DNA from: Nonlabens sp.
GTDB lineage: Bacteria > Bacteroidota > Bacteroidia > Flavobacteriales > Flavobacteriaceae
Reading direction: 5' to 3'
DNA: 13,323 nt
Assembly (NCBI GenBank): GCA_030731685.1
Contig: JANQTO010000348.1
Location: 1-13,323 of the forward strand
Part shown: positions 1-6,617 of the stretch, one piece after another
Layout of the letters: every line of letters begins with the position of its first letter
How positions within the stretch are numbered: the first letter of the stretch is position 1
The notes under the pieces: generated by a model
Seen by the model: the letters and a program-made list of their open reading frames with translations, nothing else
What the model was told of the DNA's origin: nothing
Databases searched by the model: none
Position numbers and translations under genes: made by a program

Positions 1-644
1 CCTATAAATGGATTTGTAGATGGTATGGTATAATAGGGAGCGACGTTGTTTGTGGTTACATTAAGGCGCAGCATTTTGCCAAGATAGACACGTGATGGGT
101 TTGTTGCGGGAACAGTCAGGTTTTGAGCAAATCCTTGCGGGTCACCACCGCTACCACCATCTCCCATGCCTATGTATAAAAAGCCGTCAGGACCAAATTT
201 TAAACAACCACCATTATGATTACCAAATGGCTGATTCACGGTAAGCAAGGTAACGCCAGACGCTGCATTTGCAACATCAGGATTTGTTGCACTTACCTGA
301 TATCTTGCGATGACGGTATTGCCACTATTGTTAGTGTAGTTGATATAGAAAAATCCGTTTGTCGTGTAATTAGGGTGAAAGGCTAGACCTAAAAGTCCAC
401 GTTCACCAGACGCGTTTGTCAGACTTTGAATGTTTAAAAAGGCAGTAGGATTAACGGCACCATTTGGCCGTATAATCTTGATAATTCCATCTTGTTCTAC
501 AACAAACAATCGGGAATCACCCACGTTTGCTAAATCTACTGGAGCGTTGAGACCCGTTGCAAATGTTTGTAGGCTTATAGTGTTTTGTGCTTGGGAAAAA
601 TTTAGAGCAAGCAGTAAGAAAGTGAGTAGAGTGCATGTTTTCAT
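1..644 (-). CDS. PQQ-dependent sugar dehydrogenase (glucose/sorbosone dehydrogenase family), N-terminal part
   Basis: Partial gene; its 3' end lies beyond the left edge, leaving 214 codons. Residues 1-20 (MKTCTLLTFLLLALNFSQAQ) form a Sec signal peptide, so the product is exported. The rest matches the six-bladed propeller of soluble quinoprotein glucose/aldose-sugar dehydrogenases: GLNAPVDLA (31-39), LFVVEQDG (46-53), GERGLLGLAFHPNY (80-93), then NHNGG (142-146) and GPDGFLYIGMGDGG (151-164). In this family the His of the NH(N/Q)xG stretch is the likely catalytic base (here His143). The expected role is PQQ- and calcium-dependent oxidation of a sugar or similar alcohol outside the cytoplasm; the true substrate is unknown. 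Many flavobacterial homologues carry a C-terminal sorting or adhesion domain, which cannot be judged here. The start at 644 is chosen because it gives a clean signal peptide. An in-frame ATG at 665 (seven extra codons) is the alternative. Confidence 0.88.
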   Translation of the reverse strand, partial: MKTCTLLTFLLLALNFSQAQNTISLQTFATGLNAPVDLANVGDSRLFVVEQDGIIKIIRPNGAVNPTAFLNIQSLTNASGERGLLGLAFHPNYTTNGFFYINYTNNSGNTVIARYQVSATNPDVANAASGVTLLTVNQPFGNHNGGCLKFGPDGFLYIGMGDGGSGGDPQGFAQNLTVPATNPSRVYLGKMLRLNVTTNNVAPYYTIPSTNPFI

Positions 645-790
645 GACGGTGATTTTTAAAAACATCTCTAAATTACTAATAAACAGTGCATAAGAGTCAA
701 ATAAAATCATAAATAACGTTACATATGGAGATGAAAATCCTCGTAGTGGAAACTATGTTTGTTCATTTAGTGCCATATAACTAGGGCTAC

Positions 791-1384
791 TTACTTCACA
801 AATGACTTCTTTTTTAATTCCTTCAACGCTTTTTCATAAGCGGTCGTGAGCATTTTTTCAAGGCTATCAGTTAGTAAAAAGTCTTCTGTCTGCCCTTCGT
901 CAGAACTTAGACCTTTGACACCTTGCTGGTAAATTATGGTGTTTGTGTCTAAATCATAAATCTCTATACTCGCGAGTACCTCATTTCTAGAATCATTTGC
1001 ATTTGTACGATGCTTAGAAGTGCTCGCGCCTTTCAAATCATTTCTAAGTATTTGAAAATGAACATTAATTGCTGTATTTGCTTTCATGCCATAACTCCAG
1101 TTTTCTAGCTTATCGTGCGTAGGTTGCAAGTCGAGTGATTTTTGAAATGCATAATCTTTAGACGTAGGTGCGTACACCAGTCTGTTGCCCAGTAGTTTTT
1201 TGAAATCGGCTAAAACTTTTTCGTTCAAATCGCTAAATTGGCCATTTGACGTTTGTATTTCCAGTAAGACCCAGCTTCCTTGATTAAAATCTACTCCTAT
1301 GGTTTGGTCGTTTGTTTTGTAGTAATTTGTGGTTACACAAGAGGTCAACATAAGTAGACATATAATGCTAATAACGGTTTTCAT
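791..1384 (-). CDS. Small lipoprotein of unknown function (197 aa)
   Basis: The N-terminus is a lipoprotein signal: Lys2, a hydrophobic stretch, then lipobox LTSC with Cys16 as the lipidated residue. The mature protein is therefore periplasmic or membrane-anchored. I do not recognise the family. The mature part looks like alternating strands and helices. It includes a strand-helix pair at about residues 38-70, a strand near 105-112 (INVHFQILRND), then ASIEIYDLDTNTIIYQQG and a Lys-rich C-terminal helix. This order loosely recalls small CsgG/LpoB-like periplasmic domains, but that is only an impression. It is transcribed away from the hydrolase gene across a 286-base intergenic region. A TAnnTTTG box at 1513-1520 would give a leader of about 120 nt containing a palindromic repeat. 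Reality as a gene is well supported by signal sequence, length and composition; function is open. Confidence 0.85.
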   Translation of the reverse strand: MKTVISIICLLMLTSCVTTNYYKTNDQTIGVDFNQGSWVLLEIQTSNGQFSDLNEKVLADFKKLLGNRLVYAPTSKDYAFQKSLDLQPTHDKLENWSYGMKANTAINVHFQILRNDLKGASTSKHRTNANDSRNEVLASIEIYDLDTNTIIYQQGVKGLSSDEGQTEDFLLTDSLEKMLTTAYEKALKELKKKSFVK

Positions 1385-1419
1385 GAGTTTCGGTTTCTTT
1401 GGTTAAGCATGGTTTGCCT

Positions 1420-1440
1420 GATTATTTAAAATAAATAATC
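1420..1440. repeat. AT-rich inverted repeat upstream of the lipoprotein gene
   Basis: GATTATTT (1420-1427) and AAATAATC (1433-1440) are perfect 8-base inverted arms around a 5-base spacer, 36 bases before the lipoprotein start at 1384. It could be an operator or a weak RNA hairpin in that gene's leader. In DNA this AT-rich it could also be chance. Confidence 0.4.
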
Positions 1441-1467
1441 ATTTGATAAGCAGTTAGATTTTGAGAA

Positions 1468-1489
1468 GTTCGCTTTCGCGAAAGCGAAC
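1468..1489. repeat. Dispersed palindrome, copy 1 (22-bp perfect palindrome)
   Basis: The 16-base core CGCTTTCGCGAAAGCG is extended by GTT on the left and AAC on the right to a perfect 22-bp palindrome. It lies 84 bases upstream of the lipoprotein start and 182 bases upstream of the hydrolase start. It is much more GC-rich than its surroundings. Three further copies occur in the window at 4094, 7345 and 11207. Confidence 0.9.
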
Positions 1490-1512
1490 CACATAACCAC
1501 GTTTATTTCCTG

Positions 1513-1520
1513 CAAATATA
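1513..1520 (-). promoter_or_regulatory. Possible -7 box (TATATTTG) for the lipoprotein gene
   Basis: On the minus strand this reads TATATTTG, an exact match to the Bacteroidota TAnnTTTG element. No TTG stands 17-23 bases upstream, so only half of the promoter is visible. If used, the leader would be about 120 nt and would include palindrome copy 1 and the 1420-1440 inverted repeat. Confidence 0.4.
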
Positions 1521-1670
1521 AGCAGCCGTTATAGAAAGAGATGTGCCGTGTTTGTAGCGGATGCATAGAAGAGAGCCTATTGCACTATTAAAATAATGCT
1601 AATTCACAATTTGGTAACGAAAGCTCCGAAACTAATTACTAGCTTAGGGTTTTAATTTTAAAATCAAATT

Positions 1671-2504
1671 ATGCCTTACTTAAAAATAAACGGAACCGAA
1701 TTATCTAAGAACGTAGAAATCTATTACGAGGACCACGGAAAAGGTGACCCAGTAATCCTCGTACACGGCTGGCCGCTGAGCACTGCCATGTGGGAATATC
1801 AAGTGCCAGCGCTCATAGAAGCTGGTAAAAGAGTCATCGTGTATGACCGTCGCGGTTTTGGTAAATCTTCACAGCCTTATAGCGGTTATGATTATAAAAC
1901 CATGGCAGCAGACTTAAACGAACTCATTCAACATCTTAATCTGACAAACGTTTCACTCGTAGGTTTCTCCATGGGCGGCGGCGAGCTTGCTAAATATGTA
2001 GGTTCTTACGGAACTGATAATCTAAGCAAATTGGTTTTCGTGAGTTCTATTGCACCATTCATGCTCAAAACAGCAGATAACCCAGACGGCGTTCCTGATG
2101 ATGTTTTAAAAGACATGGAAAATAATGTGAAAAACAACCGTGCAGGCTTCTTAGCTGAGTTTGGAAAGGGATTTGTAAACTATGAGTCTAATAAAGACAA
2201 AGTTTCTCAAGGCCAACTAGATTATAACTTTAATGTCGCTGCCGGTGCAAGTCCTAAGGGAACACTAGACTGTATCAATGCCTTTGGAAGAACTGATATG
2301 CGCGATGACCTTAAAAAGGTAGATGTCCCAACATTGTTCATTCATGGAACGAAAGATGAAGTGGTACCATCAAAACCAACTTCCCAGCAGGGACATGAAC
2401 TCGTAAAGGGTTCTAAATTAGAAATGATAGATGGCGCGCCGCATGGCTTGACCTTCACGCATGCTGCCGAATTAAATAAAGTATTAGTAGACTTTTTGAA
2501 ATAG
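1671..2504 (+). CDS. Alpha/beta hydrolase, non-haem haloperoxidase/esterase type
   Basis: A 277-residue single-domain alpha/beta-hydrolase, the normal size for the chloroperoxidase/arylesterase-like group. Visible hallmarks are the oxyanion-side HGWP motif (32-35), YDRRGFGKS (58-66), and the nucleophile elbow GFSMGGG with Ser100 (residues 98-104). The acid is probably Asp229 in HGTKDEVVP and the base His258 in GAPHGL, so the catalytic triad is complete. The extended SMGGGE elbow is typical of cofactor-free 'haloperoxidases', which are mainly esterases or perhydrolases in practice. The physiological substrate cannot be read from sequence. There is no signal peptide, so it is cytoplasmic. It is the only plus-strand gene here, stands alone, and ends at a strong bidirectional terminator shared with asnS. 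The start at 1671 follows an A/T-rich leader, as usual in this phylum. Confidence 0.93.
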   Translation: MPYLKINGTELSKNVEIYYEDHGKGDPVILVHGWPLSTAMWEYQVPALIEAGKRVIVYDRRGFGKSSQPYSGYDYKTMAADLNELIQHLNLTNVSLVGFSMGGGELAKYVGSYGTDNLSKLVFVSSIAPFMLKTADNPDGVPDDVLKDMENNVKNNRAGFLAEFGKGFVNYESNKDKVSQGQLDYNFNVAAGASPKGTLDCINAFGRTDMRDDLKKVDVPTLFIHGTKDEVVPSKPTSQQGHELVKGSKLEMIDGAPHGLTFTHAAELNKVLVDFLK

Positions 2505-2523
2505 AAAAGACTTTTATGAATTG

Positions 2524-2553
2524 AAAAATCCCTGCTCAGGCAGGGATTTTTTT
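2524..2553. terminator. Bidirectional intrinsic terminator between hydrolase gene and asnS
   Basis: A 12-bp perfect stem (2524-2535 with 2540-2551) around a TCAG loop has an A-tract on its left and a T-tract on its right, so it can end transcripts from both sides. It lies 20 bases after the hydrolase stop and 26 bases beyond the asnS stop, as expected for convergent genes. Confidence 0.9.
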
Positions 2554-2578
2554 ATATAATAAACTTTACGGTTACGCA

Positions 2579-4015
2579 TTAAAACTCTGCATTTCCAGGA
2601 GTACGTGGATATGGTATTACGTCACGCACATTGCCCATACCGGTTACAAACATTACGAGACGCTCAAAACCTAAACCAAAACCACTGTGGACAACGCTAC
2701 CAAATTTGCGCATCTCTAAGTACCACCACAATTCAGCTTCCTCAATGTGCATGTCGGCCATTTTTTGTTTCAGCACATCATAACGTTCTTCACGCTGTGA
2801 GCCACCTACTATCTCACCTATGCCTGGAAACAAAATATCCATCGCACGCACGGTTTTCTTATCGTCATTTAAGCGCATGTAAAATGCCTTTATTTTTGCA
2901 GGATAGTCAAATAATATGACAGGGCATTCAAAATGCTTTTCAACCAGGTATCGCTCATGCTCGCTTTGCAAATCAGCGCCCCATTCTTCAATGATGTACT
3001 TGAACTTCTTATTCTTATTTGGCTTGGAATTTTTAAGAATATCAATAGCTTCCGTATAAGAAACACGCTTGAAGTTGTTTTTACCTATAAACTTAAGTTT
3101 CTCGCGCAATGGCATAGGACTACGCTCATTTTGAGGCTTTTGTTTGTCTTCTTGTTCGAGTCGGTTTTCTAAAAATTCAATGTCATCTGCACAGTTATCT
3201 AGTGCATACGAAACTACATATTTTATAAAATCCTCAGCAAGGTCCATGTTTGCATCTAGGTCATTAAAGGCAACCTCAGGTTCTATCATCCAGAACTCTG
3301 CAAGGTGACGTGAGGTATTTGAGTTTTCAGCCCTAAACGTTGGTCCAAAGGTGTAAACCTGTCCTAATCCCATCGCATAGGTCTCTGCCTCTAATTGCCC
3401 TGAAACTGTAAGATTAGATTCTTTTTCAAAGAAATCTTCTTTATAGTTAATGCTCCCATCCTCATTAATTGGTGGATTTTTAGGGTCGAGAGTAGAAAGT
3501 CTAAACATTTCACCTGCACCCTCGGCATCACTACCGGTGATAATAGGTGTGTGTGCCTGGTAGAATCCTTTTTCCTGAAAATACTTGTGTATGGCAAACG
3601 ATAGTGCAGCACGCACGCGCATCACGGCACCAAATGTATTTGTACGAACACGCAAGTGCGCCTGCTCGCGCAATTTTTCTAGGCTGTGTCTTTTAGGAGA
3701 TAGTATGGTTAGTTTTACGTCTTCAGGATCTGCTTTCCCTAATATCACAACCTTTGTAGCTTGTAGTTCAACACGCTGGCCACTTCCTTCACTTTCGGTA
3801 AGATGTCCAGTAACAGCAACAGCTGCTGCGACGTTAATTTCGTCTAAGATGCTTTGGTCATGGTCTGCTGGCTCAATAACACATTGCAGGTTATGAATGG
3901 TAGAGCCATCGTTAAGCGCTATAAATCTATCGTTTCTAAAACTACGTACCCAACCTCTAACAGTTATTTCTGCATGGTTAGGCTCACTTTCCAGTACTTG
4001 ATTAATTCTTTTCAT
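2579..4015 (-). CDS. asnS: Asparaginyl-tRNA synthetase
   Basis: Class IIb aminoacyl-tRNA synthetase charging tRNA-Asn with asparagine in the cytoplasm; 478 residues. The N-terminal OB-fold anticodon-binding domain spans about 16-95 (ITVRGWVRSFRND). The catalytic domain shows motif 2 (FGPTFRAENSNTSRHLAEFW, 223-242) and motif 3 (GFGLGFERLVMF, 445-456, Arg452), followed by RDVIPYPRTPG. FRAENSNTSRH together with the PYPRTPG tail fits AsnRS better than AspRS. Residues 281-345 form a charged segment, common in the Bacteroidota enzymes as far as I recall. An in-frame ATG at 4039 would add eight residues but lies inside the -7 promoter box, so the start at 4015 (MKRINQVLES) is preferred. It follows the RND exporter gene but has its own promoter, so it is probably a single-gene transcript. 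Confidence 0.97.
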   Translation of the reverse strand: MKRINQVLESEPNHAEITVRGWVRSFRNDRFIALNDGSTIHNLQCVIEPADHDQSILDEINVAAAVAVTGHLTESEGSGQRVELQATKVVILGKADPEDVKLTILSPKRHSLEKLREQAHLRVRTNTFGAVMRVRAALSFAIHKYFQEKGFYQAHTPIITGSDAEGAGEMFRLSTLDPKNPPINEDGSINYKEDFFEKESNLTVSGQLEAETYAMGLGQVYTFGPTFRAENSNTSRHLAEFWMIEPEVAFNDLDANMDLAEDFIKYVVSYALDNCADDIEFLENRLEQEDKQKPQNERSPMPLREKLKFIGKNNFKRVSYTEAIDILKNSKPNKNKKFKYIIEEWGADLQSEHERYLVEKHFECPVILFDYPAKIKAFYMRLNDDKKTVRAMDILFPGIGEIVGGSQREERYDVLKQKMADMHIEEAELWWYLEMRKFGSVVHSGFGLGFERLVMFVTGMGNVRDVIPYPRTPGNAEF

Positions 4016-4036
4016 GGTTATGTTATATACAAGAGG

Positions 4037-4067
4037 CAAATATAATTTTTATGACCGCGTTAAGCAA
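4037..4067 (-). promoter_or_regulatory. asnS promoter (TTG - 20 nt - TATATTTG)
   Basis: On the minus strand TTG (4067-4065) is followed after 20 bases by TATATTTG (4044-4037), matching the flavobacterial -33/-7 pattern TTG-N17-23-TAnnTTTG. Transcription would begin near 4030, leaving a leader of about 15 nt before the ATG at 4015. Confidence 0.65.
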
Positions 4068-4093
4068 TGAAAAGCAGTAGGATTGTTGCTAGT

Positions 4094-4111
4094 TCGCTTT
4101 CGCGAAAGCGA
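4094..4111. repeat. Dispersed palindrome, copy 2 (18-bp perfect palindrome)
   Basis: TCGCTTTCGCGAAAGCGA lies between the RND exporter stop (4141) and asnS, 27 bases upstream of the asnS -33 element. Same 16-base core as the copies at 1468 and 7345. Confidence 0.9.
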
Positions 4112-4140
4112 GATATTCAAAGTCTTGCGGATTTAATTAC

Positions 4141-6546
4141 TTACAGCAATGCCTCGTCGTCATCTATCGCGGCATCCTGTTCGATTATAGGAATCGCAGG
4201 CTTCTTGAACGTGCGCTCGTTTGCGATGCTACGTTCTAAGGATAACAACATGCTAGGAAGCAACAATAAATTAGATAACATAGCAAAAAGGAGCGTGGCA
4301 CTTACCAGTGCACCTAGCGCCACGGTACCACCAAAGCTTGATAAAATAAAAGTGGAAAACCCAAAGAACAAGACGATTGATGTGTAGAACATGCTTACAC
4401 CCGTTTCTCTTAATGCTCCGAACACCGATTTTTTTATACGCCAATTGTTTGCAATGAGTTCCTGTCTATATTTTGCGAGAAAGTGTATCGTATCATCTAC
4501 CGATATACCAAATGCAATAGAAAAAACTAAAATAGTGGACGGTTTTATGGGAACGCCTAGATAACCCATGAGCCCAGCAGTGATTAGCAACGGCAATATG
4601 TTGGGAACTAGAGAGACAAAAATCATGCGTAGCGACTTAAACATCCACGCCATAAATAGGGCAATGAGAATAATGGCTAGTGTAAGTGATATAATAAGGT
4701 TTGTTATGAGGTAATTTGTTCCTTTTTGAAAAACAAGTGCTTTACCAGTAAGTGTTACATTATATTTTGAAGCAGGAAAGATGGTTTCAATTTCGTGACG
4801 CAGGTTTTCTTCAACGCGTTCCATGCGGTCAGTCCCCATGTCTTTCATAAAAGTAGTGATGCGCGCGTTTTGACCAGTACTATCTACGTAGCTTTTCATA
4901 AAGGCTACATTGCCGCCACTTTCTTTTAGTAAAGGCGCAATAAATAAGCGTTCATTGCTGGTAGGTAAGTCATAAAATTCTGGGTCGCCACCGTAAAATG
5001 CCTGCTTTGTATATTTCACGACGCTCACGATGGACATAGGTCTGGAAAGCTCGGGTGTTTTTATGATGTGGTCCTCAAGTTGATTTAGTTTTTTAAGGGT
5101 AAGTGGTTTTGAAACACCTTCTTTTTTCTTTGTGTCAATGACTATTTCTAGCGGCATGATGCCATCAAAGCTTTCCTCAAAAAACCTGATGTCCCTGAAA
5201 AAATCAGTGTTTTGAGGCATGTCTTCTATTAGACTACCAGAAACCCGAATCAGTGAAATGCCCACCATACTTATCATAAGAATAATGACGCTGGTAACGT
5301 AAATGGCTATACGGTTGTTTTTAACCATGCGCTCTGTCCAGTCAACAAAGGTGCCTATCCACTGTTTGCGCAGGTGTTCTAAATGCCGGTCTTTAGGAAC
5401 CGGTAGGTAACTATAAATTATAGGAATAATAAGTAGGCTGAGTAGGAAAATAGAAACAATACAAATACTCGCCACTGTACCAAATTCCTTGAGCAATGTA
5501 CTGTCTGTAAATATAAAGGTAGCAAAACCACTGGCTGTGGTAAGGTTAGTCATGAGCGTAGCGTTACCTACTTTGGTAACAACACGCTGCAATGATTTTG
5601 CCTGATTACCATGTAATTTTATCTCCTGCTGGTATTTATTAATAAGAAAAATACAGTTCGGAATCCCTATTACGATGATAAGTGGTGGAATGAGAGCCGT
5701 AAGCACGGTAATTTCATAATGTAATAATCCTAATATCCCGAAAGCCCACATAACGCCCACAACCACGGTAATAACTGAAATGAATGTAGCTCTCCAAGAC
5801 CTGAAGAAAAAGAAGAATATACCTGAAGTGATTAAAAGCGCTGCAAGTAAGAACATGCCTATCTCGTCTACAATATTTTGTGCATTAAGCGTGCGTATGT
5901 AGGGCATTCCCGATACATGCACGTCCATTTTACTTTCTTTTTCAATGCGTTCTACAAGCGGTATGAGTTTTTTAATGACAAAATCTTTGCGTATCTCACT
6001 GTTTACAATCTCCTTTTTAAGATAAACTGCCGTGCGTAATACAGAGTCTTTCTCGCTGTAAACTAAGTTTTTATAGAAAGGAAGGTCATTGAAAAGCGTG
6101 TTTTTGTAGGCAGCATAAGCTTCCTGACTTTTAAGTGGTTCTGATATAAGTTTATCTATGATAAATTTAGAGCCGTCATCGTTTTTCTTGAGGTTGGGCA
6201 AATTTGCAGTAGATAGAACGAGGTCTACTTCGGGATACGATTCTAGTTCTGTTGCCAGCTTGTTCCATGCGTTAAACTGCTGGTATGTGGAAACGCTAGA
6301 AGGTTCAACCCCTAGAATTATGAGATTGCCTTCTTCGCCAAATTTTGCTAGAAAAGCATTGTATTCATTATTTACCGGGTGGTCGTCTGGTAACAAGTTT
6401 GCCTCGGTATGAGAAAACTGCATGTTTTTCCATTGGGTAGCTAGCGCGACGGTCGTTAGAATGAGTATTCCTAAAATAACCTTGCGATTGCGCAGTATAA
6501 TACGAGCGATGGAATTCCAAAACGGAAAACTAAATAGCTTTTGCAT
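4141..6546 (-). CDS. RND/MMPL-superfamily inner-membrane transporter (SSD-like exporter)
   Basis: An 801-residue membrane protein with the two-fold RND layout. One transmembrane segment at about 23-39 is followed by a periplasmic loop (40-228), then a five-to-six-segment bundle (229-380). A second segment (411-433) leads into a second loop (434-612) and bundle (614-770). The second half carries GISVDDTIHFLAKYRQE (680-696), the segment-4 acidic motif expected to carry protons. The matching position in the first half is GIPNCIFLINKYQQE (294-308), without the acids, as in many asymmetric MMPL/patched-like proteins. The compact size (against about 1030 for AcrB) fits the lipid/hopanoid or 'predicted exporter' branch rather than drug pumps. 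The C-terminal tail is acidic (DAAIDDDEALL). The substrate is unknown. No membrane-fusion-protein gene is adjacent. The gene directly upstream encodes a DUF5686 outer-membrane protein, suggesting a shared envelope task. The start at 6546 follows a TAnnTTTG box. Confidence 0.88.
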   Translation of the reverse strand: MQKLFSFPFWNSIARIILRNRKVILGILILTTVALATQWKNMQFSHTEANLLPDDHPVNNEYNAFLAKFGEEGNLIILGVEPSSVSTYQQFNAWNKLATELESYPEVDLVLSTANLPNLKKNDDGSKFIIDKLISEPLKSQEAYAAYKNTLFNDLPFYKNLVYSEKDSVLRTAVYLKKEIVNSEIRKDFVIKKLIPLVERIEKESKMDVHVSGMPYIRTLNAQNIVDEIGMFLLAALLITSGIFFFFFRSWRATFISVITVVVGVMWAFGILGLLHYEITVLTALIPPLIIVIGIPNCIFLINKYQQEIKLHGNQAKSLQRVVTKVGNATLMTNLTTASGFATFIFTDSTLLKEFGTVASICIVSIFLLSLLIIPIIYSYLPVPKDRHLEHLRKQWIGTFVDWTERMVKNNRIAIYVTSVIILMISMVGISLIRVSGSLIEDMPQNTDFFRDIRFFEESFDGIMPLEIVIDTKKKEGVSKPLTLKKLNQLEDHIIKTPELSRPMSIVSVVKYTKQAFYGGDPEFYDLPTSNERLFIAPLLKESGGNVAFMKSYVDSTGQNARITTFMKDMGTDRMERVEENLRHEIETIFPASKYNVTLTGKALVFQKGTNYLITNLIISLTLAIILIALFMAWMFKSLRMIFVSLVPNILPLLITAGLMGYLGVPIKPSTILVFSIAFGISVDDTIHFLAKYRQELIANNWRIKKSVFGALRETGVSMFYTSIVLFFGFSTFILSSFGGTVALGALVSATLLFAMLSNLLLLPSMLLSLERSIANERTFKKPAIPIIEQDAAIDDDEALL

Positions 6547-6563
6547 AGAGTGATAACAGTTTG

Positions 6564-6571
6564 CAAAGGTA
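6564..6571 (-). promoter_or_regulatory. Possible -7 box (TACCTTTG) for the RND exporter gene
   Basis: Minus-strand TACCTTTG matches TAnnTTTG 17 bases before the start at 6546. No TTG lies at the right distance upstream, so it is half a promoter only. If real, the exporter can be expressed apart from the DUF5686 gene that ends 46 bases upstream of it. Confidence 0.35.
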
Positions 6572-6617
6572 TCAATTAATATATGCGAGACCTACGACGA
6601 GCCTTGTTTTTGCAACG

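Noticed and set aside
430..693. 87-codon plus-strand ORF over the sugar dehydrogenase N-terminus
   Set aside because: Antisense to the signal peptide and first blade of a clear gene.
4067..4387. 106-codon plus-strand ORF at the 3' end of the RND gene
   Set aside because: Mostly antisense to the RND coding region, and it runs through the palindrome. Low-complexity Ser/Ala product without family features.
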